Assembly: GCA_945870185.1 (NCBI GenBank)
Contig: CAMBRK010000003.1
Coordinates: forward strand, 1 to 64,000
Source: Aureispira sp. CCB-QB1
Lineage (GTDB): Bacteria > Bacteroidota > Bacteroidia > Chitinophagales > Saprospiraceae
Reading direction: 5' to 3'
Length of the DNA stretch: 64,000 nucleotides
The position numbers and the translations under genes were made by a program. Within the stretch, counting starts at the first letter, position 1. Each line of letters opens with the position of its first letter. The notes below the pieces were generated by a model. The model was not told where the DNA came from. It did not search any database and worked only from the letters and a program-made list of their open reading frames with translations. Of the stretch, positions 28,037-37,242 are shown in pieces.

Positions 28037-31000
28037 TCAGTTTCCTTTTCCAGATTGGAGTTCCAGAAGATTTTGGGTCGGAGCACTTGGTTTGATTCTT
28101 GATTTTTGTTTTTCTAATTGCTCGATCACCTTAAGTTTGTCATTAGCTATTGTAAGCAAATCTTTGTCTTCAGGAAAGTTTTCCACTACGGCTTCTAGTG
28201 CTGCTCGAGCATTGAATAAGTCAGATCTATCTACATAAATATCAGACAATAAGATCAAGCTTTTGGCAATCCAAAAAGGGTAGGCCGTATTTGCATCATT
28301 AGCGGCATTGCATTGATCTTCAGCTTCTTTCTTTTTATCTTGTTTGTAAAGAATTTCAGCGATAAGGTATCTAGACTCGGCAGCTTGGTTATTTTCTGAT
28401 TTTTCACTTACTTTCGTGAAGGCTACCAAAGCTGATGGTAAATTATTTTCTCTATAATGCACTTTGCCCAAATAGTAAGAAGCGGTGGCTTGCTCTTCGG
28501 CATTGGCTTTTTTATGGGTAGAGACGATATTACCATAATTTTTGACAGCTGCTGCATTCGAATTTCTAAACGCACTTCTCATTGCGCCTAAGGCAGCTTT
28601 AAATTTTTCATCTTCATCATTGATGTTTTGATAATAAAGGTCATAGTATAGATACGCTTTTTCAAAATTTAGCGTATAATGGTAAGCGATTAATGCAGAT
28701 TTGCGCAATGCTGGAATATAAAATTCTGAATTACCACTATTTGCTAGTCTTTCATAATCGGATAAGGCATCTTCATATCTTTTGAGCAAGGTATTGGATT
28801 CTGCTCTATAATATATTGCCTTGATCCTATTAGCGCCGGCAGGATATTTATCCAGATAATTGTTGAAGCCGAGAATTGCTTTATCATAAAAACCTTCATT
28901 GTACCTCAGTGCCCCGACCATATACGCCAGAGAATCAGCAGCCGAATCTGTAATTTTGTATCCTGGCAAACCACTTACAAAAGCTACATATTCTTCTGAT
29001 TTTCCTAAGTCATTGATATATATTTCTTGTAATCCGAGAAGAGCACTTTCTGATTCTTTGGCATTAGGATTATTGGCAAAAATAGCTTTATAATGAGTGA
29101 TAGCGCGATTCATGTCCCCTTTATTATAGGCTAGGAGCCCAAGCTTAAGGTGTGCACTATTGACTAATGGACTGTTTTTGTATTTAGTAACTAAGTCTAA
29201 ATAGGATTGATAAGCATTTTCTACATTTTCTACTTCAAAGTATGTGTCACCTAGTTGTAGTAGGGCATCATCTGCATATTCTGATTCTGGATATTTTACC
29301 TTGATATCACGCATGGTGAGAATTTTCTCATAAGGCTCACCCGTTAGACCTTCTATCATACCTTTTTGGTACATGGCATAAACATAACTTCCTTGTTTTT
29401 TTTGTATCGCTTGATCATAAAACTTCATAGCTTCTTGGTAGTTTCGGTATTTAAACAAGCAATCGCCTGTTCTGACCATGGCATCAGGCCACACTTTTTC
29501 CGTGACAGTTTTATTCTTTATTTTGGATGCATTTTTATTAAACAGTTCTAGTGATGCTTTGAATTCTTTTTCTGCCTTGCTATAATCTTTTTGTTGTAAA
29601 TGATTGTATCCTTGAGTATAGTAGGCCATGGCTTGAGTGGATTCATCAGGCATCCAGGTGATACCTTCACTGAGTTTGAAGTACTTTTCTAAAGTAGAGA
29701 TGGATTGTTTAAAATCTCCTTTTTCATGTTGGATCGTTCCTGTCCAGTAGGTACCTTGGGCAGCTGTTATTCTGCTAGATTGATATTGCGCAGCTTTTGC
29801 AAACTGGATGAGAGCTGATTCTTTATCTTGGTTGTTATAAAGTTGTATTCCATACTTCAATGCAAGACTTTGATAGGTAATTTTCATCTTTTCACCTAAG
29901 GAAAGCATTTCTTCTATGATTTGAAGACCTGTGGCATAATCAGATGTATTTTCTAATAATTGGCCGATGATGTCTTGAGCTTTAGGATGGTATTTTCCGG
30001 TTTTATTTATTTTAAGTAAAGTATTGATCGCTTCTCTTTCAAAGCCAGACTCAGCTGAAAGTTTGCCGTAATTAAAAAGGGACTCTTCTTGCATTTCTTT
30101 ATCGTACTCCATCTGACTTACTTTTTTAAATGCTGTTCTAGCTGATATTAAGTCTCCTGTTCTATAATAACAATCTGCCAAATAATAATTGGATACCTGA
30201 CCTATTTTGTTATCGAGTAGATTGAGTTCTTTAAAATTTTTAATGGCTGCATCATACTTTTTGAGTTGATACTGAGTGAATGCCAATTGATAAAATTCTT
30301 CAGTGGTCAATTTTTCGGTTTGAGATTCGTAATATTCTAGGTGTGGCAATGCTTTGTCAAATTGGCCTTTTTTAAAGTAGGATTGACCTGCTAACTGTCT
30401 GATTTCTGTACGATTTCTGAGTTCTGAATCTTTAAGAGACTTCTCGCTATAAGCAATGACCTCATCATATTGATTTTGACTAAAGTAAATCTGAGTAAGA
30501 TAATAAGGCACATAGGACTTGTAAACTGTATTGTTTTTTATTTTTTCAAAATAAGATACGGCTGCTGTGTAGTTGTTGGTAAAATATTCGCACATACCAT
30601 AATAATAGTTGACGGGGTAGTAGTATTCATTTTGTTTATCCTTGGATAGTGAAAATACTTGTTTAGCTAAGGCGAATTCTTTACTTACGAAGTGAGCGTA
30701 CCCTTTTTTTAAGGCTGCTTCGGACATGTCGTATTCTGCCAATGTCTTGAGGTCGACCATATCATAAGTTTCAATACACTTTTTGTACCATTTCTTATTG
30801 TAATAGTAACTGCCCAATTCTAAAATAGCTGGAGTCGTCACTGGGTCGGGATATTGGGCATGAATAAAAGAAACTACTTCGTTTTCGCCACTCATCATAT
30901 CCGACCTTAATCCTGATATGGCATACATTGCTGCTGCGTCATCTTTCAGATTTACGAAGTCATCTTCAGTTGCTGGATGAACCAAATGAATGTATTGGCT

Positions 31001-31147
31001 ATGCTGCCATCGGGAAGGCCCATAAAGATTTTGATCAAAAAAATCTTGACCCAGTTTATATGTTTTTTGTAAATCCACTTGGCTGGCAGTCTGCTGAGCA
31101 TTTACTTGGAAAGATAATGCCATAATAACCCATAAAAGGTGCTTCAT
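28037..31147 (-). CDS. Large TPR-repeat exported protein
   Basis: A 1036-residue protein with a cleavable signal peptide (about 17 residues ending NAQQ) and roughly twenty tetratricopeptide-like repeats covering nearly its whole length (for example AVSYFEKIKNN, AMKFYDQAIQKK, AILGFNNYLDKYP). Such proteins act as periplasmic scaffolds in Bacteroidota. Followed by the barrel gene, with which it probably forms a complex; this is inference from operon order. Confidence 0.82.
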   Translation of the reverse strand: MKHLLWVIMALSFQVNAQQTASQVDLQKTYKLGQDFFDQNLYGPSRWQHSQYIHLVHPATEDDFVNLKDDAAAMYAISGLRSDMMSGENEVVSFIHAQYPDPVTTPAILELGSYYYNKKWYKKCIETYDMVDLKTLAEYDMSEAALKKGYAHFVSKEFALAKQVFSLSKDKQNEYYYPVNYYYGMCEYFTNNYTAAVSYFEKIKNNTVYKSYVPYYLTQIYFSQNQYDEVIAYSEKSLKDSELRNRTEIRQLAGQSYFKKGQFDKALPHLEYYESQTEKLTTEEFYQLAFTQYQLKKYDAAIKNFKELNLLDNKIGQVSNYYLADCYYRTGDLISARTAFKKVSQMEYDKEMQEESLFNYGKLSAESGFEREAINTLLKINKTGKYHPKAQDIIGQLLENTSDYATGLQIIEEMLSLGEKMKITYQSLALKYGIQLYNNQDKESALIQFAKAAQYQSSRITAAQGTYWTGTIQHEKGDFKQSISTLEKYFKLSEGITWMPDESTQAMAYYTQGYNHLQQKDYSKAEKEFKASLELFNKNASKIKNKTVTEKVWPDAMVRTGDCLFKYRNYQEAMKFYDQAIQKKQGSYVYAMYQKGMIEGLTGEPYEKILTMRDIKVKYPESEYADDALLQLGDTYFEVENVENAYQSYLDLVTKYKNSPLVNSAHLKLGLLAYNKGDMNRAITHYKAIFANNPNAKESESALLGLQEIYINDLGKSEEYVAFVSGLPGYKITDSAADSLAYMVGALRYNEGFYDKAILGFNNYLDKYPAGANRIKAIYYRAESNTLLKRYEDALSDYERLANSGNSEFYIPALRKSALIAYHYTLNFEKAYLYYDLYYQNINDEDEKFKAALGAMRSAFRNSNAAAVKNYGNIVSTHKKANAEEQATASYYLGKVHYRENNLPSALVAFTKVSEKSENNQAAESRYLIAEILYKQDKKKEAEDQCNAANDANTAYPFWIAKSLILLSDIYVDRSDLFNARAALEAVVENFPEDKDLLTIANDKLKVIEQLEKQKSRIKPSAPTQNLLELQSGKGN

Positions 31148-31249
31148 ATCTATATACTTTTATTATTAGTTATATGAAAATAAAACGCAAATATATGACA
31201 AATAATTTTAATTTGAATGGCTTTATTATCTGGATATTAAAATATGTAA

Positions 31250-31412
31250 AGGTGAGACCACACCGAAAAGTCAAAAATGATGTAATGTCACTTTTGTGAC
31301 GCATAAGTATTAAAGACCCCAAGGTCTATAAATAAATGATTATCATCTGTTTGGAATTTGCGATTCTTTGTGTTTTTGTGCCTTTGTGGCTTCTTTTTGT
31401 GAGTTTGGACTT
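31250..31412. repeat. Inverted-repeat element, copy 2 (decayed)
   Basis: Alignable with 43170-43375 in the same orientation: CGAAAAGTCAAAAATGATG, CACTTTTGTGACGCA, ATTAAAGACCCCAAGGTCT and TTTTTGTGCCTTTGTGGC match segments of the full copies. The outer AATATTGAGTC ends are lost. Its right end runs into the truncated pentapeptide-repeat gene. Confidence 0.7.
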
Positions 31413-31721
31413 TCTTTTACATTGGATAATTGCCAACTCAATCATGCTTCTTTTTACCAGATGAAAATCAGGAAAACGATATTTAAAAATTCACAATTAC
31501 AGGAAGTAGACTTTGCCCAAGCCGACTTAAGCCAAGTAATATTTGAAAACTGCAATCTGGCACAAGCAAGTTTGGATCACACCAGACTAGACAAAACAGA
31601 CTTTCGCACTGCTTACAATTATTCCATCGATCCTGAAATCAACAGAATTAAAAAAGCAAAATTTTCAGTTTTGGGCCTTTCTGGTCTTTGGGATAAATAT
31701 GATTTGGATATAGAAAATTGA
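31405..31721 (+). pseudogene. Truncated pentapeptide-repeat protein gene
   Basis: From about 31405 the frame encodes the C-terminal half of a pentapeptide-repeat protein: LDNCQLNHASFYQMKI, then repeats of the A(D/N)LxX kind (VDFAQADLSQVIFENCNL), then the conserved tail DFRTAYNYSIDPEINRIKK. Full members are about 190 residues, so the first half is missing. The frame upstream (31368-31405) is only the inverted-repeat element read through. The gene is thus 5'-truncated at the element border. Any protein from it is unlikely to be functional. Confidence 0.72.
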
Positions 31722-31826
31722 TGTGGATATCTATAATCTATTTTTAGTCATTTTATTTTTGACAAAGAAATGTATTTAGATTTAGCAAAACTTAAAATAT
31801 CGAATTACCTGAAATCAAACTGTATC

Positions 31827-32252
31827 TTACTTAATAAGCCTACATAATTTACTAATATAAAAAGCCTTGACAATCAAAAGACTATCAAGGCTTATTGTAG
31901 CGGGAGCAGAGCCTGTGCCGCTTATGCGGTAACTCGAACCTACGATCCGCCGCGGCGGAGTAAATGAGCCCGACGAGCTACCAAAGTAAAGAATAAATCG
32001 GAAAAACAGAAGTTCTAATAAATTCTCTACCAACGCCAGATTTAAATATTTTTCACGAGATAAAGCGTCTGATTTGGTATAAAAAATTTCAGAATAAAGA
32101 ACGACCCAAGGTCTACATTTGACAGTAAAGCCAGAAATGTTATTGTAATTATGATCATTAAAACGTTTTACCAAGTTAGAAGTATAACCTGTATAAAAGA
32201 TGTTGTTTTTAAATGAAAATAAAACATACACAGTGTAGATATCATTATGCAT
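31827..32252 (-). CDS. GIY-YIG nuclease-domain protein with tRNA-derived C-terminus
   Basis: The first ~90 residues form a small GIY-YIG endonuclease domain: YTVYVLFSF and IFYTGYTSNLVKRFNDHN give the GIY and YIG strands and the active-site Arg, and DALSREKYLN the final helix with Glu. After that the reading frame runs through a degenerate copy of the initiator tRNA gene (GSSSGSFTPPRRI and onward), so the last 50 residues are not nuclease sequence. I prefer ATG 32252; an ATG at 32303 would begin inside a terminator hairpin. The gene sits between two partial tRNA copies, behind an intact tRNA. Confidence 0.75.
   Translation of the reverse strand: MHNDIYTVYVLFSFKNNIFYTGYTSNLVKRFNDHNYNNISGFTVKCRPWVVLYSEIFYTKSDALSREKYLNLALVENLLELLFFRFILYFGSSSGSFTPPRRIVGSSYRISGTGSAPATISLDSLLIVKAFYISKLCRLIK
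31857..31892 (-). terminator. Terminator hairpin after pseudo-tRNA copy A
   Basis: Read on the minus strand, AAGCCTTGATAGTC and a near-complement ending GTCAAGGCTTTTT form a hairpin nearly identical to the terminator of the intact tRNA at 32373-32408. Confidence 0.75.
31896..31984 (-). pseudogene. Degenerate initiator tRNA, copy A
   Basis: On the minus strand it matches the initiator tRNA from the D arm (GGTAGCTCGTCGGGCTCAT) to the 3' end (TGCTCCCGCTACAA), but the anticodon-arm 3' side is replaced by a CCGCCGCGGCGG palindrome and about 20 bases with hairpin CCGC-ATAA-GCGG type are inserted in the T arm. The 5' acceptor strand is absent. Cannot fold as a tRNA. Confidence 0.8.
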
Positions 32253-32283
32253 AAGAGAATTAATTGGAATATTGACAAAACAG

Positions 32284-32313
32284 AAAAGCCCTGAATTATT
32301 CATTCAAGGCTTT
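32284..32313 (-). terminator. Terminator-like hairpin after pseudo-tRNA copy B
   Basis: On the minus strand AAAGCCTTGAATG and the partly complementary AATTCAGGGCTTTTC form a weaker version of the tRNA terminator. It directly precedes the GIY-YIG start codon. Confidence 0.6.
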
Positions 32314-32319
32314 CTATTT

Positions 32320-32368
32320 GTAGCGGGAGCAGAGCCTGTGCCGCCATAGCGGTAACTCGAACCTACCA
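32320..32368 (-). pseudogene. Degenerate initiator tRNA, copy B (3' end only)
   Basis: On the minus strand it holds only the T arm and 3' acceptor strand of the initiator tRNA (GGTAGGTTCGAGT ... TGCTCCCGCTACAA), interrupted by an insert like that in copy A (CCGC-TATG-GCGG hairpin). Not a functional tRNA. Confidence 0.8.
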
Positions 32369-32372
32369 AAAT

Positions 32373-32408
32373 AAAAAAAGCCTTGATAATCAAAAGACTA
32401 TCAAGGCT
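32373..32408 (-). terminator. Terminator of initiator tRNA gene
   Basis: On the minus strand AGCCTTGATAGTC, loop, and GATTATCAAGGCT followed by T residues, beginning a few bases after the tRNA 3' end. Confidence 0.85.
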
Positions 32409-32413
32409 AATTG

Positions 32414-32486
<73 letters not shown>

Positions 32487-32601
32487 ATCCTGACATTAAA
32501 ATTCTACAATCTTCATTGTGTGTTTTCTAATGGACTGCAAAGGTATGGTAATTATTTTATACTACCAATCTTTTAACCATATAAAATGAATAATAATCAA
32601 A

Positions 32602-33828
32602 TTACTGTTGTAAACCTAAATTTGTACAGATCAAATAGAACATCATGGCGATCAAAGCGCTGATAGGTATCGTGAGTACCCATGCCCAAAGTAGATTGAT
32701 CGTAACGCCCCATCTTACTGCAGACAGTCTTTTGGTCGCACCGACACCTATAATAGATCCTGTTATGGTATGCGTTGTAGAAACGGGTATTTTCATGAAT
32801 TCAGTCAGGAATAGAGTGATAGCACCTGCGGTTTCTGCTGCAACTCCTTCAAAAGGAGTCACTTTAGTAATCTTAGTACCCATAGTTTTGATGATTTTCC
32901 ATCCACCACTCAAAGTGCCCAAACTTATAGCGGCATAGCATGTCATAGGTACCCACCATACCATATGATCTAGCGAATACATCATAGGGTCATAGGCAAC
33001 CATAGCCGCCATAATGATACCCATTACTTTTTGAGCATCATTACCACCGTGACCTATACTGAACGCAGCCGAGGAGACTAGTTGCATTCTTTTAAACCAC
33101 CGTTCTGATTGCATGTAGTTTAAAGAATTTAAAAACAATGTAAATAAAGCCATTATAGCAATGATGAATCCTAATAGAATCAACTTAAAATTATGACTGT
33201 CAAATATTACATTAAAAATATAAGCTTCATATCCTGATTTTAAGTCTTCTGGATTAAGTTTGAGTGTTTTCGATAAAAAGATGACAATGCCTACCAATAT
33301 GGTAAGAGAAATCAACTTGGGCATTATGGTTTTCTTAAACGAATGCAAAAACCAGATGGAGATCAAAAAAGCAATAAACATCCCAATGGCTGGCGCCAAA
33401 ACGATGAAGCTCGCAATTTGAATGATTTTACCTGAGTTGATAGATTCGAAACCAGTATGCGCTATAGCTGCCCCTGCAAAACCACCTATCAAGGTGTGCG
33501 AAGATGATGAAGGAATACCAAACCACCAAGTGAGCAAATTCCAAATGATTGCAGCGATTAAGCCAGATAAAATCACCGTAAGTGTTATGTAACGCACTCC
33601 TTCTGCATTAGTACCTTCATTTACGGTTTTCGCTATGGTATTGGCCACACCGTGATCTTTAAATATAAAATAAGCAGCAAAATTAAAAAAGGCAGCCCAA
33701 GCCACAGCTTGGAATGGCGTGAGAACCTTGGTAGAGACCACGGTGGCTATAGAGTTTGCTGCATCATGAAAACCATTAATGTAATCAAAAATTAAGGCTA
33801 AAGCAATAATAGTAATCAATAAAGTCAT
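32602..33828 (-). CDS. Inorganic phosphate transporter, PiT family
   Basis: A 408-residue membrane protein with about ten hydrophobic segments. The two PiT signature motifs are visible: GFHDAANSIATVVSTKVLTP near residue 20 and GANDAQK-type GHGGNDAQKVMGI near residue 260, and the paired SSSHTLIGG / VSTTHTITG motifs. It imports phosphate (or metal-phosphate) driven by H+ or Na+. It follows the DUF47 gene by 27 bases in the same direction, a standard pair. Confidence 0.93.
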   Translation of the reverse strand: MTLLITIIALALIFDYINGFHDAANSIATVVSTKVLTPFQAVAWAAFFNFAAYFIFKDHGVANTIAKTVNEGTNAEGVRYITLTVILSGLIAAIIWNLLTWWFGIPSSSSHTLIGGFAGAAIAHTGFESINSGKIIQIASFIVLAPAIGMFIAFLISIWFLHSFKKTIMPKLISLTILVGIVIFLSKTLKLNPEDLKSGYEAYIFNVIFDSHNFKLILLGFIIAIMALFTLFLNSLNYMQSERWFKRMQLVSSAAFSIGHGGNDAQKVMGIIMAAMVAYDPMMYSLDHMVWWVPMTCYAAISLGTLSGGWKIIKTMGTKITKVTPFEGVAAETAGAITLFLTEFMKIPVSTTHTITGSIIGVGATKRLSAVRWGVTINLLWAWVLTIPISALIAMMFYLICTNLGLQQ

Positions 33829-33855
33829 AAGAAGGCGATTGTATAATGAATACTA

Positions 33856-34506
33856 TTAAGCATATTTGATGATGATGGATTCTATCACATTAGAAGCATC
33901 TTCGCACTTGTCAGAGATAACTTCTAGGTCCTCATAAATATCTTTGAGTTTTATGATATCTATAGCTGTCATGCTCGTATCTGAAAATAGATTAATGATG
34001 GCATTATCGAGCACATCGTCAGCATTGTTTTCTAGGCTATTGATCAAAACACAGTCTTGTTTGATTTGACTTACGTTTTTCATACTTCTCAGTTTCGTCA
34101 CTGCATCAGATAGTATTTTAATCGACTTATGGCTAATTTCAGCAAGATCTTTCATATAAATATCGTCTTCAAGAATATTGTAATTCAAAATCTTCTTTGA
34201 TGAAGCATAGATATAATCAGCAATATCGTCCAATGATGTGGCCAAATAATGTATATCCTCTCTGTCAAATGGCGTAATGAAGTTTTTGCCTAATTCTACA
34301 AAAATTTGATGAGTGTATTCGTCATTTCTATGCTCACCATCCTCCAACGATTTTAAAAGATTCAGCCTTTTTACAGGATCAGATTCATTCATTGCTTTCT
34401 TGAGGGTAGCTCCCATATCTTTAAGATTGGCAACAATATTTTCAAATATATCGTAAAAGATCCTGTCTTTAGGTAGAAATATTCTGATGATGTTATTAAT
34501 CGACAT
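33856..34506 (-). CDS. DUF47 / PhoU-like phosphate transport regulator
   Basis: A 216-residue all-helical protein of the DUF47 (PhoU-like) family. E/D-rich metal-binding helices are visible: LLKSLEDGEHRNDEYTHQI and VLINSLENNADDVLD, then IYEDLEVISDKCEDASNVIESI. Members are encoded next to PiT transporters and are thought to regulate them. It is the first gene of the pair. Confidence 0.92.
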   Translation of the reverse strand: MSINNIIRIFLPKDRIFYDIFENIVANLKDMGATLKKAMNESDPVKRLNLLKSLEDGEHRNDEYTHQIFVELGKNFITPFDREDIHYLATSLDDIADYIYASSKKILNYNILEDDIYMKDLAEISHKSIKILSDAVTKLRSMKNVSQIKQDCVLINSLENNADDVLDNAIINLFSDTSMTAIDIIKLKDIYEDLEVISDKCEDASNVIESIIIKYA

Positions 34507-35106
34507 GGTGTAAAATATTTGTTTATGGTATAAAATAATGAAATGACTAGCACTATAAAAAGCATCGAAAAAGTATCTTGATAATGCTTCTTACATTTTA
34601 ATCGATGTAACTTGTTATCGATCTTTATTTTCGAGGCGTAAATGTAATTCAATTTTATCAAATAGGATAATTGTTGGAAATTTTATCAATTGGCATCATA
34701 ACTTTATTTATCTCTGACGATAGGAGTAGAAGGACCCATAACACAAATTTTACAGATATTTAATAAGCTAAAAAAAATGCTTATCTTTGCATTGTCATTA
34801 GTTATTGAAATTAACCTTGTTTCAGTTTGAACTTCCCTATGGTATTTACCAGTTTTCTTTTATGGTACATCATTGCAAAGTATATTTATTATTCAAAGGC
34901 ATCAAATGTCATAGACATATTAAATTATTTTATAATATTTTGATTTAAAATATATTAGAATAAATAATAATGTGTATTTTTGCAGTTAAATTGAAAGTTT
35001 AAATGGTAAGGATATGTCGTAATGTGTTGATTGTAATTTATTTGTGGTGTGATTTGACGTTCATTTAAATTTGACAGGATTTCAAAATTTTATAAAAATT
35101 AGGATT
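34507..35106. other. AT-rich intergenic region between DUF47 and OmpA genes
   Basis: About 600 bases between divergent genes. Two -7-like boxes face the OmpA gene: TATCTTTG at 34782-34789 and TATTTTTG near 34975-34982. No well-placed TTTG -33 partner was found for either. Nothing else recognised; the TTG in-frame extension of the OmpA ORF (from 35071) is not taken as coding. Confidence 0.5.
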
Positions 35107-36558
35107 ATGAGAATTTTTTTTAAGACACTTTTTATGGTCTTGCTCATTTCGACCATAGCAAATGCCCAAAATCCAGAGCTAAAATCTGGGGTAACATTTA
35201 AAAAACTTTTTTTGGATTATCAAAGCCAAAATGGAGGGAATTTTTCGAAATTTAACGATTATCGTCATGGGTTTGAAATTGGTTATCATAGAATGTTATC
35301 CAATAAGGTTGCACTATCCTTACCATTAAGATATGGTGTTGTAGATACTCATTTTGATAGCATCAATTGTCTTAAAAAAAGAATCGCAAGTCTCGATGCT
35401 CAATTTCAATATCAATTTAATGCACCCGGCAGAAAAATTATTCCATTTGTAATGGCAGGAATAGGCGGTGTGTATGAAGACGAAGGAGATTTCAATATGC
35501 AGGTGCCGGTTGGCTTAGGGTTTTATTTTCGCTTGGCTCCCCATGCATTTGTAAACTTACAATCTGAATTTAGATATTCATTTGCCGAAGATAGGAATAA
35601 CTTGCAACACGGAATTGGATTTACCTATTTGTTTGGTAAGACTGAAACTCCGAAAGAAGTGACCAAAGAAATGCCAAAGGATAGCGATAATGACGGCATA
35701 CCTGATGATCTAGATTTGTGTCCTAATGCTTTCGGAGCTAAAGAACTGAACGGTTGTCCCGATAAAGATGGTGACGGCATAGCTGATTATATGGACAAAT
35801 GCCCTGAATTTAAGGGTCTTAAGGAGTTTGGTGGTTGTCCTGATACGGATGGTGATGGAGTAGCGGATAACGAAGATGAATGTCCGAAAGTTGCAGGAAC
35901 CAAAGCCAATAAAGGATGCCCAGAAGTCAATAAAATCAAAGATAGTGATGGTGACGGTGTATCAGATGATGAAGACCAATGTCCAAATCAAAAAGGAAGC
36001 GCTGATGCCATGGGATGTCCAGATAAAGATGGTGACGGTGTACCTGATAAAGATGATAAGTGTCCTGATGCACCAGGTCTTCGTATATACTACGGATGTC
36101 CTGATACGGATGGTGATGGTATAGATGATAGTAGAGATAAGTGCCCTAAAGTAGCCGGTACAGTAGCAAATGATGGTTGCCCTGAGATTAAAAAAGAAGA
36201 TAAGAAAACATTGGAAGTAGCCATGCAAGCCGTACAATTCCAAACAGGTAGCGCTATTTTGAAACCTGAATCCAATATCGTTTTGACACAGATTGCGGAC
36301 ATTATGTCTAGATATCCAGATTTTAATATGAACATCAGCGGACATACAGACAATACAGGAAGTTCAGTAGCTAATCAAACTCTTTCAGAAAAAAGAGCGA
36401 AAGCATGTTATGATTTTCTTATTAAAAAAGGCGTTTCTGCAGCAAGAATGAGCTTTGTCGGATTTGGAGAATCGAGACCTATCTCTACCAATGAAAATGA
36501 AAAAGGTAGAACACTCAATAGAAGAGTAGAATTCAATTTGGTGCCTAAGGAAAACTAA
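35107..36558 (+). CDS. OmpA-family outer-membrane protein with thrombospondin type 3 repeats
   Basis: A 483-residue protein. Signal peptide of about 20 residues (TIANAQ), an eight-strand-type barrel (about 25-190), then five to six calcium-binding thrombospondin type 3 repeats (DSDNDGIPDDLDLCP, DKDGDGVPDKDDKCP and similar), and a C-terminal OmpA peptidoglycan-binding domain (NISGHTDNTGS, LSEKRAKACYDFL, GFGESRPI). It links the outer membrane to peptidoglycan. ATG 35107 is chosen because the signal peptide starts there. A terminator follows the stop. Confidence 0.93.
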   Translation: MRIFFKTLFMVLLISTIANAQNPELKSGVTFKKLFLDYQSQNGGNFSKFNDYRHGFEIGYHRMLSNKVALSLPLRYGVVDTHFDSINCLKKRIASLDAQFQYQFNAPGRKIIPFVMAGIGGVYEDEGDFNMQVPVGLGFYFRLAPHAFVNLQSEFRYSFAEDRNNLQHGIGFTYLFGKTETPKEVTKEMPKDSDNDGIPDDLDLCPNAFGAKELNGCPDKDGDGIADYMDKCPEFKGLKEFGGCPDTDGDGVADNEDECPKVAGTKANKGCPEVNKIKDSDGDGVSDDEDQCPNQKGSADAMGCPDKDGDGVPDKDDKCPDAPGLRIYYGCPDTDGDGIDDSRDKCPKVAGTVANDGCPEIKKEDKKTLEVAMQAVQFQTGSAILKPESNIVLTQIADIMSRYPDFNMNISGHTDNTGSSVANQTLSEKRAKACYDFLIKKGVSAARMSFVGFGESRPISTNENEKGRTLNRRVEFNLVPKEN

Positions 36559-36592
36559 AACTAAACAAGGTAAACTCTAAATTTTAATAAAT

Positions 36593-36626
36593 AGGGCAGC
36601 GTATTTCGATATGTTGCCCTTTTTTT
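36593..36626 (+). terminator. Terminator after OmpA-family gene
   Basis: AGGGCA and TGCCCT arms around a loop with further partial pairing, followed by a run of seven T residues. Confidence 0.82.
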
Positions 36627-36717
36627 GTCTATATATTATGTTGATTATGTGTAAATTAGTAAAATTTACTCACATTTTGGGTTGGAAACATTTTTTGGAT
36701 TTGGCTACATAAAAGTT

Positions 36718-37046
36718 TTATTCTGGCACAAATTTTAATAATTCTTGCAGTTCTTTGTTTGATAAGTTTTCTTTTTCGGATTTATCATAAATAGTAAGTA
36801 AATAAACGGCTTTGTCAGCGATTACGAAATTTGTAATAAGTCTTGCTCCACCACTTTTGCCCTGTCCTTTAGAAGAAATGTTAATCCTTATTTTATAACA
36901 ATTTTTACCTAGTGCCGTACCTTGATGAGGGTTTTCTTCTAGGCTTTCAAATACTCCTTCCAAGTCGCTTTTTAGTGATGAGTATTTTTTTGATAATCGT
37001 TTAGCTCTTTTCTGAAAGTAGGTATTGCTAATACATTATAACTCAT
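36718..37046 (-). pseudogene. RelE/ParE-family toxin gene, frameshifted
   Basis: The reading frame from ATG 37046 gives MSYNVLAIPTFRKEL then stops after 24 codons. Adding one base in the AAA at about 37000-37002 restores KRLSKKYSSLKSDLEGVFE and the remaining 81 codons (GTALGKNCYKIRI, ARLITNFVIADKAVYLLTIYDK). The full product would be about 109 residues, the family's normal length. Either the toxin is inactivated by a single-base deletion, or this is a sequencing error. Its start overlaps the antitoxin stop by about 11 bases. Confidence 0.8.
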
Positions 37047-37242
37047 CTAATAACTGTTGAGCTGGTATACCTTTAAGCTTTCCTTTTCGTATTAACTTAA
37101 GTTCTTGTACAGCTTCTGTAAATTCTTCAATTAGCAAAGATTTTTCATCAGATAGTGTTTTAGTTTTTACATATGATAAACCCTTTGGCACTTCTAGTAG
37201 GTGGCTCGCTTTGTTATCTTTTATATCTAATAAAACTTTCAT
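37036..37242 (-). CDS. Type II antitoxin of the RelE-type pair
   Basis: A 68-residue protein: MKVLLDIKDNKASHLLEV at the start and GKLKGIPAQQLLDEL at the end, the usual pattern of the antitoxin paired with this toxin family in Bacteroidota. It is intact and directly upstream of, and overlapping, the frameshifted toxin. It probably binds both the toxin and the operator; the DNA-binding mode is not evident. Confidence 0.78.
   Translation of the reverse strand: MKVLLDIKDNKASHLLEVPKGLSYVKTKTLSDEKSLLIEEFTEAVQELKLIRKGKLKGIPAQQLLDEL

Noticed and set aside
31896-32368. Additional tRNA genes at the two fragments
   Set aside because: Both lack the 5' acceptor strand and have inserts; they cannot fold as a tRNA.
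34507-35106. A structured RNA or riboswitch upstream of the OmpA gene
   Set aside because: No conserved RNA motif was recognised; only -7-like boxes are present.
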